Below, piece after piece: positions 34,357 through 43,759 of a stretch of DNA of 64,000 bases. The DNA lies in assembly GCF_000758545.1 (NCBI RefSeq), contig NZ_CP009279.1, forward strand, positions 2,046,001 to 2,110,000, written 5' to 3'. Source of the stretch: Paenibacillus sp. FSL H7-0737 (lineage in GTDB: Bacteria > Bacillota > Bacilli > Paenibacillales > Paenibacillaceae). Below the pieces are notes generated by a model. It was not told the DNA's origin, searched no databases, and saw only the letters and a list, made by a program, of their open reading frames with translations. Each line of letters starts with the position of its first letter. Position 1 is the stretch's first letter. Position numbers and translations under genes: made by a program.

Positions 34357-34523
34357 GTTCAAAAAGTACGGTTTTCAGCACCGAGAAGATTGAAAGAAGG
34401 TAGAAAATGAGGAGCGGAGCGTAGTGGGAGCTACGTGAGCACCGGAAGTTTCGCCTGAATTCAATCTTCGATGTCGAGTAAGCTTCTTGGGTTACTTCGT
34501 GATCAAAAGCGGACTTTTTGAAC
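34357..34523. repeat. 167-bp structured intergenic element with terminal inverted repeats
   Basis: The ends GTTCAAAAAGT and ACTTTTTGAAC are perfect 11-bp inverted repeats. Inside, AAGATTGAA near the left pairs with TTCAATCTT near the right, and CGTAG-TGGGAG-CTACG forms a central hairpin, so the whole can fold as a branched structure. It lies between divergent ytrH and dnaE. Its left end is repeated at 7801-7821. It resembles dispersed non-coding elements known in Paenibacillus genomes. It has no reading frame of note. Confidence 0.8.
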
Positions 34524-34563
34524 AACTATTTATGTTTGATTTTTGTAGTAGAAAGGAAGTGGG

Positions 34564-37500
34564 ATGATGAGCCCTTTCGTGCATTTGCATGTGCACAGCG
34601 AATACAGTTTACTGGACGGGGCGGCGCGCATTACCGATCTCGTGCGCCGGGCCGGCGAATACGGCATGAAGTCGCTGGCGCTTACGGATCATGGAGTGAT
34701 GTATGGGGCGATCCCCTTTTATAAAGCGTGTAAAGAGAATGGAATCAAGCCGATTATCGGCTGTGAAGCCTATTTAACCGCGGGCTCTCGCCGTGAGCGA
34801 GGCAGTCGTAAAGATCAACCGATTTATCACCTGATTCTGCTCGTCAAGAATGAAACCGGCTACAAGAACCTGATGAAGCTGATCTCTATCGGCCATCTGG
34901 AAGGTCATCACTATAAACCTCGTATTGATATGGAGGCTCTGGCCGCTCATTCGGAGGGGATCATATGCCTCAGTGCCTGTCTTGGCGGCGAAGTGCCGCA
35001 GCATCTGTTGCATGGAAGAGATGACGAGGCGCGAAAGGCTGCGCTGCGATATAAGGAGATTTTTGGCGAAGACTTCTACCTGGAGCTTCAAGATCACGGA
35101 ATTTCCGAGCAAAAACGAGTAAATCCGAAGCTGATCGCACTTGCCAAGGCCTGTGAGATCCCACTTGTAGCTACGAATGACGTCCATTATTTGGCCAAGG
35201 AAGATGCAGAGGTACAGGATGTTCTGATCTGTATTGGAACAGGTAAAACTGTGGATGATGAGGAACGGCTCAAAATCGGAACAGATCAGCTGTTTCTCAA
35301 AAGCAGTGATCAGATGGCGGCGTTGTTCCCGCATGTGCCTGAAGCTATCAGTAACACGCTATTGATCGCAGAAAAATGTAATTTGGAGCTTACCTTCGGT
35401 CAACATATTCTGCCTGCCTATTCACCAATTCCAGAAGGTAAGGACTCCGCTGCATATTTGCGAGAGTTGTGCTTTAAAGGGCTTGAAGAACGGTATATAG
35501 ACACACCGCTTTGGGCATCGCCTGAGCAAAGAGAAACCGCTGAAAAGCGTCTTGCCTATGAGCTTGGCGTCATCGAGAATATGGGTTTTAGCGATTATTT
35601 TCTAATTGTGTGGGATTTTATCGCTTATTGTCATCGTCAGGGGATTGCTACTGGTCCGGGCCGGGGTTCTTCCGCGGGGAGTCTTACCGCTTATTCCCTA
35701 CGAATCACGGATGTAGATCCGCTTAAGTATAACTTGCTCTTTGAACGTTTCTTAAATCCAGAACGGATCACGATGCCGGATATTGATATCGATTTTAGTG
35801 ATGAGCGTCGTGATGAGGTTATCGCTTATGTGGTGGAGAAATACGGCAAAGAACATGTGGCACAGATCATTACGTTCGGAACCATGGCTGCACGGGCTGC
35901 AGTTCGTGATGTGGGCAGGGTACTGAATTTACCTTATAACGAGGTAGATAAGGCTGCCAAGCTCATCCCAGGACAACTAGGCATCAGCCTTGCTAGAGCG
36001 CTGGAGACTACTCCAGACCTAAAAGCGCTGTATGACAGTAATCCGAAGATCAAAGGCTTGCTGGATATGGCAATGAAAGTGGAAGGTATGCCTCGTCATG
36101 CTTCGACACATGCTGCCGGTGTTGTTATTTCCAAAGGTCCACTGACTGATGCTGTACCCCTTCAAGAGGGCAACGAAAGTACAGCGTTAACTCAGTACTC
36201 TATGGAGCATTTGGAAAGTGTTGGGCTGCTGAAGATGGATTTTCTGGGCCTGCGTACTTTGTCGATTATCGAACGCTGTATGAATTCGATTAAAGAAATG
36301 AGTGGCAGTGTTCCAGATTTTAAAATCATACCAGATCATGATCCGCTCACGTATGAAATGTTAGGTGCTGGTGAGACGACTGGGGTCTTCCAGCTGGAGT
36401 CGGCGGGTGTAAGACGTGTGCTTAAGGATTTGAAGCCTAATGGTTTTGAAGATATCGTATCGGTTCTAGCCTTGTATCGTCCGGGTCCGATGGAGTTTAT
36501 CCCGAAATATATAGCAGGTAAGCACGGTCAGATCGAAGTAGAGTATCCGCATCCTGATTTGAAATCTATATTAGCGGATACCTATGGGATAATTGTGTAT
36601 CAGGAACAGATCATGCAGATTGCTTCGCTTATGGCTGGATTCTCGCTTGGTGAAGCGGATCTGCTCCGCCGAGCGGTTTCTAAGAAGAAGCGCGAGACGT
36701 TGGATAAGGAACGCAGTCATTTTGTACAGGGGAGCTTGCAGCAAGGATATAACGAAACGGATGCGAATGCCGTTTATGATATGATCGTACGGTTTGCGGA
36801 TTATGGCTTCCCTCGTGCGCATGCGGCGGCTTATGGTGTGCTGGCTTTTCAGACGGCTTATCTTAAGGCGCATTATCCGGTACAGTTTATGGCATCTATG
36901 CTGACCGCCGTGATGGGAACCCACCGTAAGGTGGCGGAATATGTACTGGACTGCCGCCGCACGGGCATCGGCGTATTACCGCCGGATGTGAATGAGAGCG
37001 GCGTACTGTTTACCCCTGTTCCAGGAGAGGAAACGGGAACAGGGCATATCCGCTTTGGGCTCGCAGCGATTAAGAACGTCGGCACGTTAGCAGTGGAGAA
37101 TATTATGTCGGTCCGCAAGGAGCGGCCGTTCGACAGCCTGCTCGATTTCTGTCGACGTGTGGATCTGCGGGTCTGCAACAAGCGGGTAGTGGAGTCTTTG
37201 CTGCAGGCAGGAGCCTTTGACTGTCTGCCGGGTCATAGGGCCCAGCTGCTGGCTATGCTGGACGAGACCGTTGACGCCGCGACGAAATGGCGCAAGGAGC
37301 GGGATGAACTGCAAATCCAGTTGTTCGACGATTTGGTGGAGACGCCGAATTGGGAGATTCGCTATCCGGATATCCCTAAGTTCACAGTAGGACAGCAGCT
37401 GGAGATGGAACGTGAGCTGCTGGGGCTGTATCTATCAGGTCATCCGCTCGACGATAGCGCTGAGCTGCTTGAGGAGCCGGGCATACAGCGGCTGATGGAT

Positions 37501-38205
37501 CTCGGTGAAGCCGCAGATGAGAGCCAGACGGTTACGGCCGGCATGGTCGTATCCGTTAAGGAAATTACGACGAAGCAAGGAAAATCGATGGCCTTCATCG
37601 AATGGGAAGATCAGATCGAGCGCTGCGAAGTCGTGCTCTTCCCCGAGGTGTGGAAGCGAAGCCGCGGCTTGATTGCCAAGGGCGCGCTGCTGGCCTTGCG
37701 CGCCAAGGTGCAGCAGGAGGACGAAGGCTTCAAGCTGCTGGCCGAGGAAGTGGCGCTGCTATCCGCGGAGACACTCCGCGGCCTGCTGCAGCGCCGTAGT
37801 GCCGCCGCGTCCCGTCCGTATAGCGCGGGACGCTCGGCCTCAGCAGGAGCGCAGCCGCGTGGCGCGGCTCCTGCTTCGCGGGCTAGCGGGGCCGCCACTG
37901 GCCCCGCTGGCAGACCTGCAGGCGGCGCAGCTGCGCCTGCAACACCTGCACCGGCCGCTGCGCCAGCGCCGGGCTCAGGCCAGCGTGTCTTTATCAAGAT
38001 CACGCCGGCCGCCGAGAATGCTGCGCAGCTGTCGCGCCTGAAGGAGCTGCTGCAGAATCATCCAGGCCCAGTAGCGACGATTCTGTTCTACGAACGGGAT
38101 CAGAAGCTCCTGGCCCTTAGCGATAATTATCGGATTAAGCCTACCGAGGAGCTAATCGCGGCTATCGAGTCTATGCTGGGGGCAGGTACCGTAAGAATAA
38201 AATAA
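34564..38205 (+). CDS. dnaE: DNA polymerase III subunit alpha (DnaE)
   Basis: Replicative C-family polymerase, 1213 aa. AAAGGAAG precedes ATG ATG (34564 or 34567). Domains: N-terminal PHP (HLHVHSEYSLLDGA, SLALTDHGVMYG), the palm with catalytic aspartates in MPDIDIDFSDERRDE, fingers (GPGRGSSAGS, YRPGPMEFIPKYI, FPRAHAAAYG), then a helix-hairpin-helix and an OB-fold (VTAGMVVSVKEITTKQGK). Between the OB-fold and the C-terminal domain sits an Ala/Gly/Pro/Arg-rich linker (about 1080-1140, DNA about 37790-37980) with higher GC than the rest. In low-GC Firmicutes DnaE works beside PolC, extending primers on the lagging strand. Confidence 0.97.
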   Translation: MMSPFVHLHVHSEYSLLDGAARITDLVRRAGEYGMKSLALTDHGVMYGAIPFYKACKENGIKPIIGCEAYLTAGSRRERGSRKDQPIYHLILLVKNETGYKNLMKLISIGHLEGHHYKPRIDMEALAAHSEGIICLSACLGGEVPQHLLHGRDDEARKAALRYKEIFGEDFYLELQDHGISEQKRVNPKLIALAKACEIPLVATNDVHYLAKEDAEVQDVLICIGTGKTVDDEERLKIGTDQLFLKSSDQMAALFPHVPEAISNTLLIAEKCNLELTFGQHILPAYSPIPEGKDSAAYLRELCFKGLEERYIDTPLWASPEQRETAEKRLAYELGVIENMGFSDYFLIVWDFIAYCHRQGIATGPGRGSSAGSLTAYSLRITDVDPLKYNLLFERFLNPERITMPDIDIDFSDERRDEVIAYVVEKYGKEHVAQIITFGTMAARAAVRDVGRVLNLPYNEVDKAAKLIPGQLGISLARALETTPDLKALYDSNPKIKGLLDMAMKVEGMPRHASTHAAGVVISKGPLTDAVPLQEGNESTALTQYSMEHLESVGLLKMDFLGLRTLSIIERCMNSIKEMSGSVPDFKIIPDHDPLTYEMLGAGETTGVFQLESAGVRRVLKDLKPNGFEDIVSVLALYRPGPMEFIPKYIAGKHGQIEVEYPHPDLKSILADTYGIIVYQEQIMQIASLMAGFSLGEADLLRRAVSKKKRETLDKERSHFVQGSLQQGYNETDANAVYDMIVRFADYGFPRAHAAAYGVLAFQTAYLKAHYPVQFMASMLTAVMGTHRKVAEYVLDCRRTGIGVLPPDVNESGVLFTPVPGEETGTGHIRFGLAAIKNVGTLAVENIMSVRKERPFDSLLDFCRRVDLRVCNKRVVESLLQAGAFDCLPGHRAQLLAMLDETVDAATKWRKERDELQIQLFDDLVETPNWEIRYPDIPKFTVGQQLEMERELLGLYLSGHPLDDSAELLEEPGIQRLMDLGEAADESQTVTAGMVVSVKEITTKQGKSMAFIEWEDQIERCEVVLFPEVWKRSRGLIAKGALLALRAKVQQEDEGFKLLAEEVALLSAETLRGLLQRRSAAASRPYSAGRSASAGAQPRGAAPASRASGAATGPAGRPAGGAAAPATPAPAAAPAPGSGQRVFIKITPAAENAAQLSRLKELLQNHPGPVATILFYERDQKLLALSDNYRIKPTEELIAAIESMLGAGTVRIK

Positions 38206-38279
38206 GAACAATTCCACCCTTTTCCGCATACATTAGGAAACCACAGGGCGAATCCCTGGGCGGAAAGGGGAATCACATC

Positions 38280-38780
38280 ATGTCCTATCAAATGGCAGTT
38301 GATCTGTTGGAACGTAGAGGCGTATCACTTTCTTCCATTGCTGAAATCGTATATATTTTACAATCGGTCTATTATCCCGGTTTATCCAAGGAAGAATGCC
38401 TTTCCAGTGTGAAATCTGTATTGGGAAAAAGAGAAGTGCAGTACACGTTAATGACGGGGATCGCACTTGATGAGCTGGCAGAGAAAAGACTGCTTCCGCA
38501 GCCGCTCCAGGCAGTAATGGAAGCGGATGAATCACTTTATGGAGCGGACGAGACTCTAGCCCTTGGCATCACAGGGGTATATGGGATGATCGGACTTACA
38601 GGATTTGGGTACTTGGACAAAATAAAGCTTGGAATCATTGGTGAATTGAACGATGATAAGGGGAGGATTCACGTGTTCTTGGATGACTTAGTAGCGGGTA
38701 TCGCTGCAGCTGCTTCTGCTAGAATCGCTCATCGGCAGGAAGGGGCAAAAGTATATCCTCTGGTCACGGATACGGAATAA
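38280..38780 (+). CDS. Phosphatidylglycerophosphatase A family protein (YutG-like)
   Basis: A 166-aa PgpA-type protein predicted to dephosphorylate phosphatidylglycerophosphate, or a related phospholipid phosphate, at the membrane. The family signature region GFGYLDKIKLGIIGELNDD and FLDDLVAGIAAAASARI is present. It is closer to Bacillus YutG than to E. coli PgpA and lacks clear membrane helices. GGAAAGG precedes the ATG. It is transcribed with dnaE and sits 75 bp after it. Confidence 0.8.
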   Translation: MSYQMAVDLLERRGVSLSSIAEIVYILQSVYYPGLSKEECLSSVKSVLGKREVQYTLMTGIALDELAEKRLLPQPLQAVMEADESLYGADETLALGITGVYGMIGLTGFGYLDKIKLGIIGELNDDKGRIHVFLDDLVAGIAAAASARIAHRQEGAKVYPLVTDTE

Positions 38781-38926
38781 ATGACCCGATTCATTTCGTT
38801 TGAACGAGTTCCTCAGTCTTGCTTCCTTTGCCCTACGCCTGTTGCGGGAAAAAAGAAAACTGTGTTATCATAATTCCATTATACGGGATACGGCTGGGAA
38901 TTAAGATTGGGGAGGCCTTGCAAGGC

Positions 38927-39115
38927 ATGTGGACGGTAATATATATCGCGCCGACCGCCAAAGTGGCGGATATGATTAAGAGTAAGCTGACTGAAGAAGG
39001 TTTTTTAGTAAAATGCCGTCCAATCAATATGTCCAAGCAGCAGTTTGAGATATTGGTTCCTTCAGGTGAACTGGAGGAAGTACAGGAAGTCCTTAATCTT
39101 ATTCTGCATCCCTGA
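38927..39115 (+). CDS. Small conserved protein, DUF2007-like
   Basis: A 62-aa protein from the ATG at 38927 (GGGGAGG about 11 nt upstream). The longer reading from 38819 has no ribosome-binding site and a Cys/Pro-rich start atypical of proteins. The sequence (VIYIAPTAKVADMIKSKLTE, FLVKCRPI, QFEILVPSGELEEVQEVLNL) has the alternating strand-helix pattern of small ferredoxin-like folds such as DUF2007. It precedes accD by 72 bp. The function is unknown. Confidence 0.6.
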   Translation: MWTVIYIAPTAKVADMIKSKLTEEGFLVKCRPINMSKQQFEILVPSGELEEVQEVLNLILHP

Positions 39116-39187
39116 ATTTCTATCAAGAGAAAAGTCATGACAGCGGCAAGCTGCATAACGCAAATAAACGGCTGAAGAGGTGCGGGT

Positions 39188-40081
39188 GTGTTCAAAGATT
39201 TATTTCAGAAGAAACGGAAGTACGCGACTATTCCTTCAGAACGTCTGGAGCGAAGCGGCGTGCCTGCAGAAGGCGAACGCCCCAAACGGGAAATTCCAGA
39301 AGGATTAATGAGTAAATGTAATAAATGCGGAACGATCCAGTATAGCAAGGAATTGGAAAAGAATCTAAAAGTATGTCCTACTTGTGGTCATCATTTGCGC
39401 TTGAACGCCGTAGAGCGTATTGCTATGACGTTAGACCCAGAGGGCTTTATTGAGTTTGATAGTGAAATGTATTCTATAGATCCGCTGAAATTCCCGGGTT
39501 ATGCCTCTAAACTGGAGCAACAGCAACTAAAATCGGGACAAACTGATGCCGTGATTACGGGGCAGGGATCTATTGGCGGACATCCAGTGATCGTAGCTGT
39601 GATGAATTTCGAATTTTTCTCCGGCAGTATGGGATCTGTAGTTGGTGAGAAGATTACCCGGGCGATTGAAGAAGCCACGGAGAAGCAGCTTCCACTCCTT
39701 ATTTTCTCTACTTCTGGCGGAGCGAGAATGCAGGAGAGTATTCTAAGTCTTATGCAAATGGCGAAGACCAGTGCAGCGCTTGCTCGTTTCAACGAAGTGG
39801 GCGGCCTTTATATTTCTATAATTACGGATCCGACAACTGGCGGAGTATCTGCGAGTTTTGCTAGTCTTGGCGATATTATTATTGCTGAGCCTGGGGCGGT
39901 ATTCGGTTTCGCAGGACGTATAGTCATTGAACAGACAATTCGCCAAAAGCTTCCGGATGATTTCCAGACGGCTGAATTTAATCTGCAGCATGGCTTGATT
40001 GATATGGTTGTGCACCGTAAAGAAATGCGCGCCACACTGACCAAAATTTTGGAATTGCATGATGTGAAAGGGGGATTTTAG
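39188..40081 (+). CDS. accD: Acetyl-CoA carboxylase carboxyltransferase subunit beta
   Basis: The zinc-containing beta subunit (297 aa) of acetyl-CoA carboxyltransferase, which with AccA moves carboxyl from biotin to acetyl-CoA to make malonyl-CoA. GTG start at 39188. The N-terminal zinc ribbon has C44-x2-C47 and C63-x2-C66, and the crotonase-fold domain follows ([41 protein letters not shown]). It is separated from accA by one base, with the ribosome site for accA inside the accD end. Confidence 0.97.
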   Translation: MFKDLFQKKRKYATIPSERLERSGVPAEGERPKREIPEGLMSKCNKCGTIQYSKELEKNLKVCPTCGHHLRLNAVERIAMTLDPEGFIEFDSEMYSIDPLKFPGYASKLEQQQLKSGQTDAVITGQGSIGGHPVIVAVMNFEFFSGSMGSVVGEKITRAIEEATEKQLPLLIFSTSGGARMQESILSLMQMAKTSAALARFNEVGGLYISIITDPTTGGVSASFASLGDIIIAEPGAVFGFAGRIVIEQTIRQKLPDDFQTAEFNLQHGLIDMVVHRKEMRATLTKILELHDVKGGF

Positions 40082-40082
40082 G

Positions 40083-41084
40083 TTGGCAGGAGAGTTGCCT
40101 TTTGAAATGCCTCTGGTTGAAATGCGCAAGAAAATTGCCGAGCTAAAGCAGTTTGGCGAAGAGAAAAGTATTGATTTTACGGATGAGGTAGCAAGACTGG
40201 AAGAACGGTACCGTGTGCTAGAGGAGGAAGTTTATTCTAATATCTCGCCTTCCCAAAAAATGCATCTAGCTAGACATCAAGGACGTCCGACTTCTCTTGA
40301 TCTTATGGGGCAGATCTTCACAGATTTTATCGAGCTTCACGGGGATCGAATGTTTGGGGATGATCTTGCAATTGTAGGCGGTATCGCTAAACTTAACGGC
40401 GTCCCGGTTACGGTCATTGGCCAGCAGCGCGGTAAAGATACGAAGGAGAATATTTTACGCTTTTTCGGCAGTGCACACCCTGAGGGCTTCCGTAAGTCAC
40501 TGCGTCTGATGCAGCAAGCGGACAAGTTCAATCGTCCCATTATAACCTTTGTAGATACTAAAGGTGCATATCCAGGCAATACAGCTGAGGAAAGAGGACA
40601 ATCCGAAGCAATTGCCCGTAATTTACGCGAGATGTCTCAGTTTGGTGTTCCTGTAATCTGTGTGGTTATCGGTGAAGGCGGAAGTGGGGGCGCATTAGCA
40701 CTGGCAGTTGGTAATAGAGTGCTTATGCTGGAACATGCCATTTATTCGGCGATATCTCCTAACGGTGCTGCATCAATTCTATGGAAGGATGCTTCGAAGG
40801 CTGATCAAGCGGCAGAAGCCATGAAGATAACGGCATCTGATCTGCTTGAAATGGAAGTCATCGAAGAGATTGTTCCTGAGCCAAAAGGCGGCGCACATCG
40901 TGATTACGAAGCTACGGCAGCTGCAATTAAGGATGCATTATGGCGTCACTTGCAGGAGCTAATTCCTCTGGATAGAGCGGAATTGAAAGAAGATCGTTAT
41001 CGTAAATTCCGTAAAATTGGTGAGTTTGCTGAAGTCCAGCAGGAGCAGATTTTCCTTGAAGAAGAAGTGGAATCTGAAGTGTGA
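40083..41084 (+). CDS. accA: Acetyl-CoA carboxylase carboxyltransferase subunit alpha
   Basis: Alpha subunit (333 aa) of the carboxyltransferase. The start is TTG at 40083 with AAGGGGG upstream. The crotonase fold shows [49 protein letters not shown] and [16 protein letters not shown], all family signatures. It forms a two-gene unit with accD and is followed by a terminator. In B. subtilis pfkA comes next. Here pyk follows directly. Confidence 0.97.
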   Translation: MAGELPFEMPLVEMRKKIAELKQFGEEKSIDFTDEVARLEERYRVLEEEVYSNISPSQKMHLARHQGRPTSLDLMGQIFTDFIELHGDRMFGDDLAIVGGIAKLNGVPVTVIGQQRGKDTKENILRFFGSAHPEGFRKSLRLMQQADKFNRPIITFVDTKGAYPGNTAEERGQSEAIARNLREMSQFGVPVICVVIGEGGSGGALALAVGNRVLMLEHAIYSAISPNGAASILWKDASKADQAAEAMKITASDLLEMEVIEEIVPEPKGGAHRDYEATAAAIKDALWRHLQELIPLDRAELKEDRYRKFRKIGEFAEVQQEQIFLEEEVESEV

Positions 41085-41172
41085 ATAGTGCCTTTCCATT
41101 TGCACTTTAAGACATATAACCATACTTAGTGGACCATATTGAATTAAGTGTAAATTATACATTTTATTGGAA

Positions 41173-41217
41173 TTAAAATAATCTCGACGCAATGCCGGGA
41201 TTATTTTAATTTTTTTT
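41173..41217 (+). terminator. Terminator after accDA
   Basis: ATTAAAATAATCTCG and CCGGGATTATTTTAAT pair with one mismatch, followed by eight T. Together with the promoter downstream it fills the 332-bp gap in which pfkA is absent. Confidence 0.85.
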
Positions 41218-41267
41218 GTGCGTTCAGATAATTCGAGCTCAAATTACATCTAAAAGAGCCTACAACA

Positions 41268-41296
41268 TTGATTTTGTGTCTAAGTTGCAGTAATAT
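41268..41296 (+). promoter_or_regulatory. Sigma-A promoter candidate for pyk
   Basis: TTGATT (41268-41273), 17-nt spacer, TAATAT (41291-41296), about 120 nt upstream of the pyk start. Confidence 0.55.
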
Positions 41297-41416
41297 TCAT
41301 AAGGGCGTAGTTAAAGGCACATGTGACAAAGTTCCTATTTAATTAGTTAGCCTTGTAGTAGATTTTGTAGTTGGAAAAAGTGAGACAGAGAGAACGAAAA
41401 AACGGAGGAAAACCTA

Positions 41417-42835
41417 ATGCGGAAAAGTAAAATTGTATGTACGATCGGACCTGCGAGTGAATCGTTGGAGAATATCAAAAAATTGATTTTGGCTGGTATG
41501 AATGTGGCCCGTTTGAATTTCTCCCACGGCGATTTTGAAGAGCATGGTGCTCGGATTAAAACGATCCGTCAAGCATCTAAGGAACTGAACAAAACTGTTG
41601 CTATCCTGCTCGATACAAAAGGACCGGAGATTCGCACAGGCAAGTTGGAAGTAGAACCGATTGAACTAGTTCAGGACGAGTACCTGACACTAACTACGGA
41701 AGAAATCCTTGGCACCCAAGAACGTATTTCCATCACGTACAGCGAGCTTCCTAATGATGTTCAAGTAGGCTCCACCATCCTTATTGATGACGGTCTGATT
41801 GGTTTGACAGTTGTCGACATTCAAGGAACTGAAATCAAGACCCGTATTGTAAACGGTGGTACGATCAAGAGCAAGAAGGGCGTTAACGTACCAGGAGTAA
41901 ACATCTCCTTGCCGGGTATTACGGAAAAAGACACCAACGATATTCTTTTTGGTATCGAACAGGACATCGATTTTATCGCCGCTTCCTTCGTTCGCAAAGC
42001 TAGCGACGTTCAGGAAATTCGTGAGCTGCTTTCGAAAAACAACGCTTCTCACATTCAAATCATTTCCAAAATCGAAAACCAACAAGGTGTTGACAACCTT
42101 GATGAAATTTTAGAAGCTTCCGATGGCCTGATGGTTGCTCGTGGTGACCTTGGTGTTGAAATTCCAGCTGAAGATGTACCTTTGGCTCAAAAATTGATGA
42201 TTCAAAAATGTAACGTTGCTGGCAAACCAGTAATCACAGCTACACAAATGCTGGATTCTATGCAACGTAACCCACGTCCTACTCGCGCTGAAGCAAGTGA
42301 CGTAGCAAACGCTATTTTCGACGGAACAGATGCAATCATGCTTTCCGGAGAAACTGCTGCTGGTAAATATCCAGTAGAATCCGTTCTTACAATGTCCCGT
42401 ATTGCTGAGAAAGCGGAGTCCGCTTTGGACCACCGTGAAATTTTCTCAAAACAACAAACTTTACAAGAAACTACAGTTACAGAAGCTATCAGCCAATCCG
42501 TTGCAATTTCTGCTTTGGATCTGAACGCTAAGGCTATTCTTTCTTCGACTGTTACAGGTCATACTGCACGCGTTGTTTCCAAATACCGTCCTAAAGCACC
42601 AATCATTGCTGTTACGACACAAGAAAGAACTATGCGTCAATTGTCCCTCGTTTGGGGCGTAACGCCAGTATTCGGTAAAGTAGCTACTTCCACAGATGAA
42701 TTGCTTGAAACAGCAATCCAAGGTGGTAAGGATTCCGGTCTGGTTCAGGCTGGCGACCTAGTTGTGATTACTGCAGGAATTCCACTTGGACGTTCCGGTT
42801 CCACTAACTTGGTAAAAGTAAGCACAATCGAGTAG
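41417..42835 (+). CDS. pyk: Pyruvate kinase (short form)
   Basis: Converts phosphoenolpyruvate and ADP to pyruvate and ATP (472 aa). Visible family motifs: [59 protein letters not shown] (catalytic lysine), [21 protein letters not shown] and [15 protein letters not shown]. The C-terminal PEP-utiliser-like domain present in the 585-aa B. subtilis enzyme is missing. ACGGAGG lies about 9 nt before the ATG. The codons are strongly biased, as expected for an abundant glycolytic enzyme. Confidence 0.97.
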   Translation: MRKSKIVCTIGPASESLENIKKLILAGMNVARLNFSHGDFEEHGARIKTIRQASKELNKTVAILLDTKGPEIRTGKLEVEPIELVQDEYLTLTTEEILGTQERISITYSELPNDVQVGSTILIDDGLIGLTVVDIQGTEIKTRIVNGGTIKSKKGVNVPGVNISLPGITEKDTNDILFGIEQDIDFIAASFVRKASDVQEIRELLSKNNASHIQIISKIENQQGVDNLDEILEASDGLMVARGDLGVEIPAEDVPLAQKLMIQKCNVAGKPVITATQMLDSMQRNPRPTRAEASDVANAIFDGTDAIMLSGETAAGKYPVESVLTMSRIAEKAESALDHREIFSKQQTLQETTVTEAISQSVAISALDLNAKAILSSTVTGHTARVVSKYRPKAPIIAVTTQERTMRQLSLVWGVTPVFGKVATSTDELLETAIQGGKDSGLVQAGDLVVITAGIPLGRSGSTNLVKVSTIE

Positions 42836-42880
42836 TACTCGACTGTGCTTTGCCTGATTCGTAGATTTTACTCAAAATAG

Positions 42881-42934
42881 AAGAGCTGTCTCAGATGTAG
42901 TGAAAATCTACAAACGAGGCAGCTCTTTTTTTTG
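42881..42934 (+). terminator. Terminator after pyk
   Basis: AAGAGCTGTCTC pairs with GAGGCAGCTCTT, followed by a run of T. A first hairpin spans the pyk stop at 42818-42847 (AGCACAATCGAG with CTCGACTGTGCT). Confidence 0.85.
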
Positions 42935-42954
42935 TGCTGAATCCATTTATGCTG

Positions 42955-43659
42955 TTAGTATATACGTTTGACGCTAAAAGAGTCCCCTCGAGGGCTTGGA
43001 CTGGAAGGAACCGCAACAGTGGTGTTATTCTGGACCATGATCCCTCCATTAGAAAGAGTTAACCTAGGTCGTTTTCCATTGATTCGGCAGCAGTTGAAAT
43101 AGGTAGTGCCAACGCGGGCCAGCTTTGCGATGGAACCATCGACCTCAGGAGCCTCCATAATCCATTCGCCGGAGGTCTGCGGACCAGTATATCGCTGAAG
43201 CGTTCGGAAGGTCCAATTTCGGCTTAAATTCCGGAGTGTGATAGACCACTTCGTGTGGTTTATTTTTGTGATAGTACCCTTCATATGATCTCCAGGGTAT
43301 ACTGGAAAAGGGATTACGGTCTCGACGTCAGGTAGTATTTCCCACCAGGCGTAATAACGGGCAATCCCATTTACGAATTCATGACCTGTTCCCGTCTGAA
43401 TAAGGTTACTGTTCTTGAAGCCGTCGATGCCAATCCATGCGGAGGAATAGGTGGATTTGTGGGTTGGTTTTACGTATGGGACGGTCCATTCACCGGAAAT
43501 GCGATTGAAGGCACCTTTTCTACCAGTAACAGTGTAGCCACTCCAGTTCTTAGATGACCAGCCAAAAGCAGAACTTTGTCTATTGCTCGCATTAGATTTG
43601 TCTGTTAGACAAGGATGATTTACCATGAGAGAGTTATATTTTATGCTCAACTTGTCCAC
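42955..43659 (-). CDS. Peptidase G1 (eqolisin-type glutamic peptidase) family protein
   Basis: A 234-aa protein with the hallmarks of G1 glutamic peptidases, an acid-active family first known from fungi. NWSGYTVTG, SGEWTVPYV and AWIGIDGFKNSNLIQTGTGH contain the candidate catalytic glutamine Q88, and SGEWIMEAPEVDG the candidate glutamate (E165 or E169). W105 and W106 in YYAWWEILPD match the family substrate-groove pattern. No signal peptide is visible, unlike most secreted members, so export by another route or a cytosolic or spore role is possible. The upstream start was kept, since no better Shine-Dalgarno decides it. Confidence 0.8.
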   Translation of the reverse strand: MDKLSIKYNSLMVNHPCLTDKSNASNRQSSAFGWSSKNWSGYTVTGRKGAFNRISGEWTVPYVKPTHKSTYSSAWIGIDGFKNSNLIQTGTGHEFVNGIARYYAWWEILPDVETVIPFPVYPGDHMKGTITKINHTKWSITLRNLSRNWTFRTLQRYTGPQTSGEWIMEAPEVDGSIAKLARVGTTYFNCCRINGKRPRLTLSNGGIMVQNNTTVAVPSSPSPRGDSFSVKRIY

Positions 43660-43759
43660 CGCCTTTATAGTACTGCTATATTAAATGCGATGATTACATA
43701 TGAAGTACGGGTATTCTGTTAAAATATAAAAATATAAAGCTGGAGGACTCATAGTACAA

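Noticed and set aside
38819..38926. Upstream extension of the 62-aa DUF2007-like protein
   Set aside because: There is no ribosome-binding site, the composition is atypical, and the internal ATG at 38927 fits the conserved fold better.
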